A DNA stretch of 64,000 nt from Serpula lacrymans var. lacrymans S7.9 (GCF_000218685.1 NW_006763301.1:558001-622000), one strand, 5' to 3'. Positions 31,658 to 46,500 are shown, counted from the stretch's first letter. Made by a program: numbers and translations. The notes: generated by a model not told the origin, from the letters alone.

Positions 31658-31793
31658 ATAAACCTCGTTTCTATCTTCAAAAGTGTTTTCCGAATACCGG
31701 AACCCAAAGCCGTCCATAGAACCGGAAACTCCGCCCAGACAAACCCTACCTACACGCCCACCTCCACCTCCAATTCCTCCAAATCCCTCATCC

Positions 31794-32716
31794 ATGTCTA
31801 ATCCCACACAGTTACACGGCAAAGTAACTCTCGCAGCAGAACCCTTCGAATTCAAAGGAGAAAAGGAACAATTCATAGCATGGCGCCAAGCACTACAGTT
31901 GTACTTAACCGCCTACGCATCCTACTTTCCAGATGAGAAGATGAAGCTCATCTACCTCCTGTCCAAAATCAGCGACCAAGGAACGTTGACAGTAAAAGCT
32001 TGGAAAGAGAACGTGCTTACCAAAGAAGCTCTCGACGCAACTACCCCCGTATGGCCGACTCTCTCGACCGTCCTAACCGATCTAGCCCAAGTATTCGGGA
32101 ATCCAAACGAAAGATCACAGGCGGTAAACAAGATCAAAATATACAAACAGGAGAATAAGCATTGCGACGAATTCTTTAGCCACTTCACAATGCTCATGGA
32201 CAAGGCCGGATATGACGCTACCACTCACTTTGACGTGATCAACCGCATTCTCAAAAAGAATCTTCACTCTTGAATCTGCGATTTTGTCATCATCCAGAAA
32301 GACCTACCAAAAACATTTGCTGAGTGGAAAACGCAAGCCTACGCATGGGAGGCGAGGAGAGAAGAGTTCCAGTTAGACAAAGACAAAAGAGAGAAGTCAC
32401 ACAGCCGTTGCGACCTATCTACAGACAACAGACGTATACGCACCAGCATGTGCAACAGCCGCAGCCACAGCAGATGGCAAAAACCCAGACAAATCAGTAT
32501 GCAAAAAGGTTCGAGGATCAACCTCAGAGAGGTGTATTCCCCGGACAAGGTGTACCTATGGATACAGACCGACAGAGTCGGTTCAGATTATGTTACGGAT
32601 GTGGCCAGCCGGGTCATATCGCAAGGAACTGCCCTCTGAAGAAAGTTGCAGCTAGAGAAGCAACCACAACCCAGGAGGAGACAAAGACAAAGGATTTTCT
32701 CGAAGGTCAGGAGTAA
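31794..32716 (+). pseudogene. Chromovirus B Gag, broken
   Basis: From ATG 31794 the frame gives a capsid-like region (PFEFKGEKEQFIAWRQAL, YLLSKISDQGTL) up to TGA at 32271. The same frame continues to about 32390, then the sense moves to frame 2, which holds QPLRPIYRQQ and the zinc knuckle CYGCGQPGHIARNC and ends at 32716. So one nonsense codon and one small indel have broken it. The zinc-knuckle frame overlaps the pol frame by 71 bp. Confidence 0.85.
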
Positions 32717-35700
32717 GCACGGTTCGGAAAATGTATTTGTAACTGATAAATCGAAACATGTTTCCCAAAACCTACGTGCCGAGAAATATGCTAAGCCACA
32801 TTCAGCGGAATGGTTGGCTCGACGAATTAAAGACCAGAAAGAAGAAAGAGCCAAAGCATTGGCTCGGAACTGGACCTCACCCCAGTGTTACCCACATATC
32901 ACGATGGATACAATCAATTTGCTCAAGCAACACAATGAAGATTACATCATAGAACAGTTGAATGTGATCAAAGATTTCGCATCCCTTCCCCCATCTCATC
33001 AACGCAAACTCTCATTACAATGTCAATTATCCACCATCGACGATCACCAGACGCATGTCATACCAGTTCTGATAGATTCAGGATGCACAGACTCCATCAT
33101 TGACGAAGCCTTTGTTTGGCAACACAACATTTCCACAAAACCACTTCCAACTCGTGTTATTGTTTCAAATGCAGATGGAACCAAAAATTGCACTGGGCCT
33201 CTGACAGAATATGTGACACTTTGCCTAACAGTGGTGGGTCGCACAGAATTAATGAACTTCCTGGTTACTGGACAGAGGGAGACCAGAATTTTATTAGGAC
33301 ACGACTGGCTAAGACGCACGAACCCCAACATCAACTGGCAAACAAACACTATCACATACCCTTCTGATGATATGGAGTATCACCCCGAAGATGGAGATAG
33401 AGTCATTGCTGTAGACTTACAGAGCAGGATTGACAAAATTTCCGTTGAAAGCAATGTATCTCAGACCAAAAGCCAACAGATCGCAGAAGAATCAGAACGA
33501 GCAAAATCAACACTCACGTTCAGAGACGTCGTTCCCCCGTTTTATCATTGTTTTGAGCCCGTATTCACGAAAGCGTCATTTGACAAACTACCCCCACGAC
33601 GGGTCTGGGACCACGCAATTGAACTTCTGCCGGAAGCCAAAGGTCTAGACTGTAAAACGTATCCACTTAACCGCGATGAACAAATCCATCTTGACGAATT
33701 CTTAAAAGAAATCCTGGAGACAGGGAGGATTAGAGTGTCAAAATCCCCTTATGCATCCCCGTTTTTCTTTATCAAGAAAAAGGATGGATCTCTCAGACCG
33801 GTACAAGACTATCGGAAACTCAATGCCCTTACAATCAAAAACCAATATATGTTACCCCTCATTTCAGAATTGATAAACCGGCTCAAAGGTGCTAGATTCT
33901 TCACCAAGCTGGATGTCCGTTGGGGATATAACAATGTTCGAATCAAAGAAGGAGATGAGCACAAAGCCGCCTTCAGAACTAACAGAGGACTGTTCAAACC
34001 TCTAGTTATGTTTTTTGGACTTACGAACTCCCCAGCCACTTTTCAAACAATGATGGACCGACTTCTCCAAGGCCTGATAAACGAAGGATCTGTTATCGTA
34101 TACCTTGACGATATCATGATATTCACTGATTCGCTAGAAGAACATAGGAAGATTGTATCCAAAGTTCTTCAAATACTCGCAGACAATCAATTATATCTCA
34201 AACCAGAGAAATGCGAGTTCGAGAAGAAAGAGGTCAAATATCTAGGAATGATCATCTCCCATGATACGATTCGCATGGACCCGCTGAAAGTACAAGCAGT
34301 CGCAGAATGGCCGATACCACGCACGAAGAAAGAGTTACAGTCGTTCCTAGGATTTTCGAACTTTTACAGACGATTTATCAGAGACTATGGAAAAATTGCA
34401 AAACCACTGACAATTCTCACCGGAAAAGTAGATTGGGAATGGGCTGAAGACCAACAACAAGCATTCAATGTTCTCAAAAAGACAATCACCACCTCGCCCA
34501 CACTCGCAATCCCTAACGATGAAGATCCGTTCAAAGTTGAATGTGATGCCTCCAACTACGCCACAGGAGCAGTATTATCCCAGCAGCAAGAAGGGAAATG
34601 GAGACTGGCCGCATTCCTATCAAAGTCAATGAACCCTGCAGAGAGAAATTACGCTATCTGGGATAAAGAGATGCTAGCGGTAATGCATGCGTTAGAAGAA
34701 TGGCGACATCTCCTCATGGGAGCTAAACACCAATTCACCATATTCACCAACCATCAAAACCTCACCTACTTCCGAGACCCCCAGAAAGTAAACAGACGAC
34801 AGGCTAGGTGGATGGACACACTAGCCAGATACAATTTCAAATTAGAGCATGTAAAAGGCTCAGCAAACACAAAAGTGGACCTACTTAGTCGAAGAGTAGA
34901 CCATCCGAGAGGCGAGAGAGACAATGAAGGACAGGTCCTTCTACCTCAGCTCGCGGAAGCAAACATTCATACTATGGAGGACTTGTTAGAAGAACACTAC
35001 CTGGACAAGCTGCTAGCTTTGCAGCACAAACTAGATGATTACGTTGTAAAGAAGTTGAGGGATGATCCAAAGATTTGGAAGAAACGAGACGGAATCATCT
35101 GGATAGGAAACGAGAAAGAAGACAAATTGACCTTAGGGCCATTCAAAAACAACATCTATGTACCCAAAGACCCAAAGTTAAGGGCACGTATTATCGAAGA
35201 AGGACATGACACCAGCCTCAGTGGACATCCAGGCGAAAGAAAGACGTACGAAGGAATAAACCGATCTTTCTGGTGGCCTAGTCTCAGGAGAGATGTCAGG
35301 AGATATATTGCAGGATGTGAGATATGTCAAAGAACAAAGTCACATCACCATAAGCCGCACGCTCCCCTCCATCCAAACCCAATCCCTGATCGCCCTTGGC
35401 AGATAATCACGACGGATCTTATTGGAGCGCTACCAGAGTCCAACGGATACAACGCAATACAAGTCTTTGTTGACAGATTCTCCAAAATGGCTCATTTTGT
35501 ACCAACACATGTCACTCTCGATTCATCAGGCTACGCCAAACAATTACGAGATTCAGTCATACGACTGCATGGTATCCCGGAAAAGATCATATCGGACAGA
35601 GGACCTCAGTTCATGTCGAATTTCACCAAAGACTTCTACCAATCTCTCGGAATTGAACCTGGTCTATTAACAGATTACCACCCTCAAACCGATGGCCAAT

Positions 35701-35760
35701 CTGAACGGATAAACCAGGACCTAGAACATTACCTACGCACATTCATCAACCACCGACAGG

Positions 35761-35833
35761 ATTTGATTGGTTGCAGAATGAAGGTGGTTGTTATACGTGA
35801 ATTCAGTGATTGCTAGCCAATCGGCCCAATCAT
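35761..35833 (+). other. 73-bp micro-inversion within integrase
   Basis: Read on the minus strand this segment encodes DWADWLAITEFTYNN, the expected integrase continuation, while flanking sequence reads on the plus strand. Its ends are the inverted repeat GATTGG (35765-35770) and CCAATC (35817-35822 and 35827-35831 region). Turning it back restores frame on both sides (NHRQDDWAD... and ...ATNQINYGSHPR). Confidence 0.85.
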
Positions 35834-35908
35834 AAACTATGGTTCTCACCCTCGCAAGGGAACCGGTCAGAAACCTTCTGGACACTTGCAAGCGGCCGAA
35901 GACTTTGC

Positions 35909-36603
35909 TGTGAGGCAACGATAAACTATAACAAAAACTAAACCTATCTCCTTCTGCACTTGCAGGGAGTAAGGGTCCAATGAGCTTGAGGTCGACAGAC
36001 GCTATTATAGCGAGTAGAGGACTTTTGAGAGGTAAGCTTCAAAGGTTCTTGTTGAGGAGTAAAGCGGGTAAATTCAGTAATAGAAAGCTAAGGAGTTATA
36101 CATGAATAGGTACGGCTTTATATAGAGAACTGTCCGTTCCTCAGACCGAAAAGAGAATATACAAAAAGTGGTCTGAGGAATTAATCAACCAATAAGAAAA
36201 AGGAAAGCAACTATCGTACGACTTCTGACTTGATTAATCAGCAGGTGAGAGACTTGTACTAATAATAGAAGATTGTCACGCGTGGTCAGGAACCGTATCC
36301 TCATGATGAGGTACGATTCTAGATAAGGCGTTATTAGTATTACCAGGCTTTACTGGGGCTTGGAGCTGGTTGGCGAGATGCCTACTACCAGTCCCTACCC
36401 AGTGTGCTGGCTAGCTGGGAGCGATGCCCAGTTTCTGATCTGTGATATAAAGTGGTAGCGATGGTTAAGAAAACCTGTGAGGGCTATGAGAAGTAAGATG
36501 GCAAAGGATACCTCTAGCCCTAGAGCCAGAGGTGTAACGGGAAAAGCGTTCGAGAGCCAAGACATAACGAGGATAAGAAGAAAATAATAAAACGGTCTTT
36601 ACA
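35909..36603 (-). repeat. Inverted solo LTR of the chromovirus B family inside pol
   Basis: 695 bp, TG...CA, about the size of the complete 3' LTR (699 bp) but in the opposite orientation. It is flanked by the 5-bp target duplication TTTGC (35904-35908 and 36604-36608). It is what remains of a second family member that jumped into this copy and was removed by LTR-LTR recombination. Confidence 0.93.
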
Positions 36604-37306
36604 TTTGCAACTTCAATGACAAAATTACATGAGCAAACTCGGCAATCATTACTGCTCGCTAATCAAAATCTTAAGAAGTACTATGACTGAAAGCGCACAG
36701 AAGCACAGGAATATCACAAGGGAGATAAAGTGTGGTTAGAAGGTACTCACATTTCCACTGATCGGCCAATGAAGAAACTAGACGATAAGCAATTCAGCCC
36801 GTTTACTGTGAAAGCAAAGGTCGGCCCATCCGCTTACCTCCTTGACGTCCCTAGATCCTGGAAGGCGATCCATCCCGTATTCAATGAAATACTCCTGTCA
36901 CCATATCACGCACCGGAATTCCCCAATCAACCTTGAACCTCAAAACCTCCGCCGATCCAAGTAGATGGTGCGGTCAAATACGAAGCCAAAGAAATCATCG
37001 CTTCACGACCTACTAAACTAAAAGGGGTCAAACTTGATTACTTCATCCATTGGAAGGGATACCCAATCACGGAACGGACGTGGGAACCGGATCATCACCT
37101 AAAGAATTCTCCCTCGCTCATCGCCACCTTTCATCGCAAACACCCTGCCGCCCCACGCGTAATCGCCGCTGCCGCTTTACAATTCCGCCCTTACGAAATT
37201 TTCACCACTACTACCAAAAAACCCCGCCTCTTCGACTGGATCACAAACCGCTTCATGGATTGCGGCGTTAAAATTCTTAGGACAAGAATATAAAAGGGGG
37301 GGGTAA

Positions 37307-38005
37307 TGTAAGGACCATTTTATTATTTTCCTATCTTCGCTATGTCTTGGTTCTCGAACGCTTTTCCCGTTACACCTCTGGCTCTAGGGCTAGAGGTATC
37401 ATTTGCCGTTTTACTTCTCATAGCCCTCACAGGCTTTCTTAACCATCGCTACCATTTTATATCACAGATCAGAGACTGGGTATCGCTCCCCAGCCAGCCA
37501 GCACACTGAGTAGGGACTGGTAGTAGGCATCTTGCCAACCAGCTCCAAGCCCCAGTAAAAGCCTGGATATACTAATAAACACTTTGTTCAGGATCGTACC
37601 TCATCATGAGGATACGGTTCCTGAACATGCGTAACAAACATCTATTATTAGTACAAATCTCTCACCGCTGATTAATCAAGTTAAAAGTCGTACAATAGTT
37701 GTTCTCTCTTTTTCTTATTGGCCGATTTATTCCTCAGACCACTTTTCGTATATTCTCTTTTTGGTCTGAGGAATGAACAGTTCACTATATAAAGCCTTAC
37801 CTATTCATGTATGGCTCCTTAGTTTTCTATTACTGAATTTACCCGCTTTACTCCTCAACAAAAACCTTTGAAGCTTACCTCTCAAAGTCCTCTACTCGCT
37901 ATATTTACTAGCGTCTGTCGACCTCAAGCTCATTGAACCCCTTACTCCCTGCAAGTGCAGAAGGAGACAGGTTTTGTTTTTGTTATAGTTTATCGTTGCC
38001 TCACA
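37307..38005 (+). repeat. Chromovirus B 3' LTR (complete)
   Basis: 699 bp from TGTAAGGACC to GTTGCCTCACA, directly after the polypurine tract and TAA spacer. It matches the truncated 5' LTR with scattered substitutions. Confidence 0.92.
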
Positions 38006-38221
38006 CTACCAGTCCCTACCCATTGTGCTGGCTGGCTAGGAGTGATACCCAGTCTCTGATCTGTGATATAAAATGGTAGCGATGGTTAAGAAAGCCTGTG
38101 AGGGCTATGAGAAGTAAAACGGCAAATGATACCTCTAGCCCTAGAGCCAGAGGTGTAACGGGAAAAGCGTTCGAGAACCAAGACATAGCGAAGATAGGAA
38201 AATAATAAAATGGTCCTTACA
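38006..38221 (-). repeat. Inverted LTR fragment (first 216 bp) of the chromovirus B family
   Basis: In minus orientation it starts TGTAAGGACC at 38221 and breaks off at about LTR position 216, exactly where the complete LTR ends at 38005. Together with the 3' LTR it forms a partial palindrome. Confidence 0.9.
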
Positions 38222-40069
38222 GCAAGTGACCAATGATTTAACAGTGGACAACGGCAGATCAATATCATGAAGTTGGACCTGTTGCCCAATTTGGACCGGC
38301 TGCCGGGGCTTTGCTGATATTGAAAGTGGCATGTGGTAGTCAACAGATCAGTACTGAATATTTTCTGAGTGTGGGACAAGGCCCTTTTCCCGGATACTGA
38401 GAATGGGTTCGCTGGCCAATTGACAGACACAAGCAGACATCAACTGATGCAAAATGTTATGGTGGCACTCAATAACAACGAAGATGAACTGGTTAATGAG
38501 GAACAAGGTGGGCCTGGTGGGAGCAATCGTGAGAGGGACCATCATGATGGAGATCACAATAGAAGCAGTGATCTTGAAGCTTGAACACATGGCCTTGGTC
38601 CCAGACCAGAAAGCTTATCTGTCACAAGACCATGTAGATAACACCTGTAAAATAGATAAAATTGTAATCTAGGCCTTGTCGGGCCTATTGTTGCCTTCAT
38701 CAATCCTCCAGACTCAGAACAGTGATACCATCAATGTAGAGAAAAAAACATGACAATTGAGCCAAGGAATACATCAGAACAGGCTGGTTATGGTATTACA
38801 TTATAGAACACTTACTGCAGGTGTTTCCTCAACACTTGCTCGCAGAGAATATCCTTCAAAACTCTTCAACGATGGGCGTAGAATCACAACGTCGTTTCTT
38901 GCCATTCAATGACATGGTATTGTCAAAGATTTGTTGTCATTTAGTTCATGTGAGTAACATGGATTCAGATTCATCCAATATTTTATATTATAATTACTAA
39001 TCATAATGTCTGAAGCTCCACCGGACCTCAGAGAGTATATATATACTGTGGGCAAAGTTATATTGTTCAACACCACCACATCCAAGCAAGCCTTCAAATT
39101 GTATTACTATCAGTACACAGGTGTGTTTTGACACATCTCACAATACTTATTCTTGTGTTTAGTTATCCTTTTCAGGCTTAGAATTGTAGTTCAGATTTGA
39201 TCAAGGCTGATATGGCCCAGGTTAACAACTTTATGCAGTCGTCAAATCTGATACAAAGGTATGTTCTGCACCAGTAATCCTTCTACTCACACTTGCTAAT
39301 ATCCAACATTCTCACTTAGATTTGGCAAGCTCCAACATCATTAACAAGGTGGGTGCACTTGGACTGTTCTAGTGTACAGGATATATACTGAATTATTTGC
39401 AGGAGATCAAGACTGTATCTTATACATGAAAGTCCGAATGTAGTTCAGCACAGTAAACTACTCTATGTACTTCACTGTTCAAATATTACATCCTTAATCA
39501 ACTATTAGCTCTTCTTTTCATTTTGTGCATTTATGTCACAAGGCTCAAAAAGCTATTATTGGGCATACTTGGTACAACGAGACTTATGATTAGGCTAGGA
39601 CAGACATGTTTGGTCCATTCAGACATGACCACCATTGCTGGTACCAAGATAGCTTGATCGGTGTCCTCAGCCTGGATGTGCAGACCATGCTGGTAAGTAC
39701 TATCACTGTAATTAGTCTGACCAAATAGATTGTACCCTTCAGTAAAGTCGGTTGAATCACAATGTCATTGATGCTCAGATGGATCAGAGGTATCACACAG
39801 AACATCCTGAATTAAATCAAATCTGACCTATCCACAATCTTTTGTATCTAATTCGATCTCTTTTTTTCTGACAGTCATATCAGGCCAATTTAGGCCGAAT
39901 CATGTAAAATGGATTTTTCTGACATGATCATCATGTTATTGTATTCCTTCGCCTTTGTATTTGAAAATGCTGCGCTGACATCTTGTTTATTTATTTGTCC
40001 TAATTCTCAGATCAAAAAGGAGTCAGGGCACACAACTACAATAATTCAAAAAAATATAAAAATATAAAC
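38222..40069. other. AT-rich intergenic, no gene seen
   Basis: 1.85 kb without a credible gene. TATATATA occurs at about 39039-39046 and short exon-like bits near 39210-39260, but I could not build a frame longer than about 70 codons. Old transposon remains are possible; no terminal repeats were found. Confidence 0.4.
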
Positions 40070-40151
40070 CGACGCCAGCAGGATTTGAACCTGCGCCCTC
40101 AAAGAGGAACAGATTTCTAATCTGTCGCCGTAACCACTTGGCTATAGCGCC
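40070..40151 (-). tRNA. tRNA-Ser (anticodon AGA), second copy
   Basis: 82 nt, the same sequence as the copy at 22235-22316: class II variable arm, anticodon loop TTAGAAA. Flanking sequences of the two copies are unrelated, so this is a dispersed identical gene and not a recent segmental duplication. An AT-rich stretch on its 3' side could end Pol III transcription; on the minus strand the downstream run is TTTATATTTTTATATTTTTT. Confidence 0.97.
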
Positions 40152-40443
40152 TTGTAAATTTACTTCCATTTGTTCAACATGTCTGTGTGTGGCAGGTAGT
40201 CTAAAAAGCGGAGACGTATCTCCGCCCCATTTAATTGAACTCCAACTAACACCACTTCGATAAACTCAAGTAACACAATTCAGCAAAGATGATAAAAAAC
40301 AGTTAATTTTTGGTTTTAACATCCTCTCTACTCTATTATACCCGCCCGCCAACCTCAGCACGATAGGCATATGAAGTATGCGCGAGATAATATAGCAAAA
40401 TCCGACGGTCAGCTACAGATCACGTCACCCTAGTCTGGTATAT

Positions 40444-42402
<1,959 letters not shown>

Positions 42403-43542
42403 GGTGAACGACGACGGCGACGGAGGTGAAAGGAAATAGAGGTGGAAAGAATTATAAGAGCCCGCTACACGACTACAACCAAATTTAGAGTTCAGTTCCA
42501 AGCTCCGACAGCATCCCGACTTTCGCCGTCAACCCGAGCGTCGATATTCTGCTTATGTCAGATTGTACGTCCGTATAACGCCCCATCGCCGACGCGAGAC
42601 AGCGCGAGGCTCTTTGCCATCTGTCTTGCCATGCTCGATACATCAGTGAATTCGTCGCTTATATGCGCAGTACATGTCCAAAGGCATGAATTTACGTCCA
42701 TTTGCACTCGTGTATGATCATCTTCTGACCTTGAATTACATCCTGTTCGCTTATAGTGATATGCTCATTATGCCTTGGATTTAGTGACTTGATACGTAGT
42801 TCTGTTTTCCCGCAGATTGTGAGTATACATGACCTCAAGTTTCACTCTTCACTCCGGCCTTGCGTCGATAACATCCTCCGAGACAGCAGGCGATGTAACT
42901 CGGATCTCAGGTATTGTTGTTGTTCGCAAGCGACTGAAGATCTTTTCCAGAGTCCTGAGTCTAGTAGACAAGTGACTGGTTATCGTGATCTCGCCCTGGT
43001 GCTCGTCTTACAAGGCCAAAGGAAAGGGTAACTGTATACCAGACTATATGATGTGCTTACACTGACAACTGTTAGTGCTATTTCGCAGGTACGAAACTGC
43101 ATCCAGGGTTGCATGAGGAGTGACCGATTGCAATGCTTGTATATTACTATTTGCTTATGCTGGGTTGTAGAATTCGTGTTGTTCTTGGGGATTGCATGAA
43201 GGCAAGTGGAAGCACTGCGGTAGTCTCCTGAGAAAGACTGTGATTGAATTCTTGATGGTGGTAGGCATGTTATCTATAGTGTGTATTGCTGTGTTATTGT
43301 CTAGAGCATGTCAATTATTCGCCCTGGATGTCTGGTGACTTGGCGTCGCAAGCTTGAATGGATGGCGCTCAGACTAATGACGTCCAGTCTCTGAGATGAC
43401 GTCCAGATCCTAACCCTAATGAGTTGCAAAATCCAAAAATAGAAAGAGGAACAGTACACCCGTGAGTCGCCTGTTATTGGAATCGACGACAGCCAGTATC
43501 CACTCACGACTAGATTCTGTGTTTCTGCCAGCACAGACCGCG
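42403..43542. other. intergenic, divergent promoters
   Basis: 1.14 kb between the ATP2 and NADH dehydrogenase starts, which diverge. ATP2 has TATAA-like sequence (minus strand CTTATAATTC near 42455) shortly upstream. No gene is supported in between. Confidence 0.5.
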
Positions 43543-46500
43543 ATGCAGTCTCTCGCTCGACTCCGAGCGCGTCCCCCTTCCACACAACACCGATACCTCC
43601 GACCTCCTCACGTGCACCAAACCCGCCTCTTCTCCTCCTCTCCCCGCCTCTTCTCCAGCGCCCCACCGCCCATCCCAACTGAACCCCGCCCTCGCCCCCG
43701 CTTCCTCAGTCGCACCATTCTCTTTGCACGCTACTCTGGCTACTTTCTCCTCTCCTCCACATTCGGTGTCCTCGCCATCGGAGCAGGCATATTCATCCAC
43801 GATGCTTTCACCTACACCGACAAACACGTCGATCGCGTTCCCATCAATCCACTGGCCCTTCACCCAGATCGTGGCGGTCCAAAAAACTTGCCTGTCGTGC
43901 GCATGCTTGTTGACGACGAGGAGGACGAAGAGGCAAAGAAACTCGCTCAGAAACCAAGGCTCGTCATCGTTGGTGGTGGTTGGGGTGTATGCCTTTCCAT
44001 TTCTGCTATATCTCTCTTCTCTCTTATCTTACCCCCCCAAGGCTGTCGCAACTCTCCAAACTCTCGATCCTGGTGATTATCACGTGACCGTAGTAGGATC
44101 AGAGACCTTTACCACTTTTACTCCTCTCTTGCCTTGTAATTATCTTCCCTTTCATTCTATGGATCCCTCTAATTTGTCGTATAGCTGCTGCTGTCGGTAC
44201 GGTCCAGGTACGCAGTCTTATCGAGCCTCTCCGCAAAATCGTTGCTCGTCTCCGCGGTCACTTCATCTCCGGAAAAGCCATCGACCTCGTCATGTCGGAA
44301 CGTCTCCTCGAGGTGGAAACCATGTCTTCCACGGGCGACCCTCAACGCATATATCTTCCGTATGCCCCCTTTCCCTTTTCAAATCCAAGTTCCGTACTTA
44401 GCTCTCCTCCTGTACAGGTACGACAAATTGATAATCGCATGTGGCTCTTCTTCCAGTACACATGGTGTTCCAGGCCTTGAACACTGCTTCCAGTTGAAAA
44501 CAATTTCAGACGCGCAGGCAATCAGGCGACGAGTTATGGGTGCGCATCAATCTGACTTCCTACATGGATATGCGTGTTAAACTTAGCCTCACACAGACAA
44601 CTTCGAAACTGCCAGTCTTCCGACCACGACCCCAGAAGAACGAAAACGCCTCCTCAGCTTCGTTGTGTGTGGAGGTGGACCTACTGGTGTAGAGACCGCG
44701 GCCGTGAGTATCGGTTTTCTTTCCTATTTTGTCCCCATTTTCGTATATACTCCCTATACTATATCTTCCACTATGCACGGAGCATGTTTCCGTCAGACTC
44801 GTATCGTTGACGCTTTTGTTCGTCCAATCACAGGAAATCTACGACTTTTGCCAGGAGGACATCATGAACTATGTGCGTATACTTTCTCCCCTCTTTTTAT
44901 GTACTCGGCAGCCCTGTTTCCAAAATTAATGCGGGCCCGGGGCACTGAGCCGAGGACTGACGGAGATCGACAATGGTGACAGTACCCCAAGATCTGTAGA
45001 GAAGAAGTATCGATCCACGTGATACAATCGCGGGAACACATCCTTAACACGGTAAGTCTGATGATCTGTACAAACCTGGATATTAGCGCTGTGCTCATGT
45101 GAATATCTTCGTCGTCGGCGGGGTAGTACTCTGAGGCGATATCGAAATATGCCGAGGTAGGTGTTGTCAAACCTTGAACTTGACGTGGGCTGTGCTGAAC
45201 CTGGTGTGAACACTTGCAGGACAAGTTTAGAAGAGATCACGTCGACCTAATCACCTCCGCTCGGTACTTCTATTACATTTTGCAGTCTTATCACCTCATT
45301 CTAACCCACGCATAATTTTGATACGCAGCGTAAGCGCCGTCTACCCGGACCATGTTGTATACTCCACCCGATCGCCCGATGGCACAATCACCCAGCACAC
45401 CATCCCGACGAACTTTGTGCTATGGTCGACGGGGATCGCAATGAATCCGTTTACACGGCGCGTGTCGAGTCTGCTTCCGAACCAGGTGCATAAAAGAGCG
45501 ATCGAGGTAGATGCACATTTGAGGGTGAAAGGCGCTCCGCTGGGCGACGTGTATGCGATCGGGGACTGTGCGACGGTGAGTAGGACGGCTCCTCGGGGTG
45601 GTGTTGGTTCAATATTGACCGCTGACTGTGCTCGGTTTTGGGTCATGTTTCCGTTTGGGTACTTGGTGTGATACGGTGGGCTAGATTGAGACCTCGATTG
45701 TCAGCCATCTCCTGGAGCTTGTAGATGAAGCTGACAAGGACAAGAATGGAAAGATTGACTTCGATGAATGGGAGATTATGGGTGCGAAAACATTTTCCTT
45801 GGTGCAGTTGTTAGTGTGCTGAAGATGGGCGCTAGTTTCTCGGATCAAGCAGCGAATTCCTATGGCTGGAGCTCATTTGTCTAAAGTGAGTTGTTGTATG
45901 ACTCAACTTCTCTTTCTATTGGTATATCTTAGCTTAACCTGACTTGTAGGTCCGCACGCTGTTCGATCTTTACGATTCGGATGCGGACAACAGCCTCACG
46001 CTCAATGAACTTGCAATGTTACTTCAGGAAATTGGAAACAAGATTACCGCTTTGCCCGCCGTGAGTTTTGCCCCTTTCGTCTGCCTTTCTTAGCACTCAC
46101 ACAATCCTATGCTCAATCTATACTTTAAACAACGCCGATCTGAATTATATCAATATGAAACATGTTTCTCAGACTGCTCAAGTAGCTTCCCAGCAAGGCA
46201 AATACCTCGGCAAGAAATTCACCCAGCTCGCTCGCAAAGGGGATGTCCTCGCGGCAAACGACGTTGGCGCGCTTGACGAAGTTGTCTCTCCCCCTTTCCG
46301 GTATGCTCACCTCGGATCGCTCGCCTACATTGGAAATGCGGCAGTGTTCGACCTGGGAGGATTGTCATTCATGGGTGGATTGGTCGCGATGTATGCGTGG
46401 AGGAGCGTGTATTGGAGCGAGCAGGTGTCAGCAAGGACGAGGGCGTTGCTGATGATCGACTGGATTATTAGGTGGGTTGTCTCTGCGTGTCCTCTTTCTT

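Larger units (their letters stand above)
32646..37293 (+). pseudogene. Chromovirus B Pol, interrupted by inversion and solo LTR
   Basis: Frame 0 from 32646 to 35760: protease (LIDSGCTDSIID), RT (FFIKKKDGSLRPVQDYRKLN, KLDVRWGYNNVR, YLDDIMIF), RNase H (ECDASNYATGAVL), and integrase with the zinc finger (WWPSLRRDVRRYIAGCEIC), TTDLIGAL and SDRGPQF. A 73-bp inversion (35761-35833) follows, then sense sequence to 35908, the solo LTR, and the rest of integrase from 36604 in frame 1, as expected from a 700-bp insertion. TGA codons at 36688 and 36934 interrupt it. The chromodomain (YFIHWKGYPITERTWEPD) lies at about 37040-37110 and the end is at 37293. No ATG opens the frame, so a frameshift from gag is needed. 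Confidence 0.9.
29442..38005 (+). mobile_element. Chromovirus B, degraded, with nested LTR
   Basis: Plus-strand chromovirus: truncated 5' LTR 29442-30013, PBS, ATG-less upstream frame, gag, pol with chromodomain, polypurine tract (AAAAGGGGGGGG, 37292-37303) and full 3' LTR 37307-38005. It is disabled by one frameshift and a TGA in gag, a 73-bp inversion and an inverted solo LTR in integrase, and two TGA codons in the C-terminal part of pol. The 5' LTR lacks its first 127 bp and starts exactly at the chromovirus A end. No target duplication can be scored. Sequence differs strongly from chromovirus A in the LTRs but is similar in RT. Confidence 0.92.

Noticed and set aside
35733..35918. Minus-strand frame with integrase-like sequence
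   Set aside because: Not an antisense gene: only 73 bp of it match integrase and they are an inverted piece of the plus-strand pol.
39021..39260. TATATATA followed by a short ATG frame, looked like a small gene
   Set aside because: No frame beyond about 16 codons before splice guesses multiply; no homology recognised.
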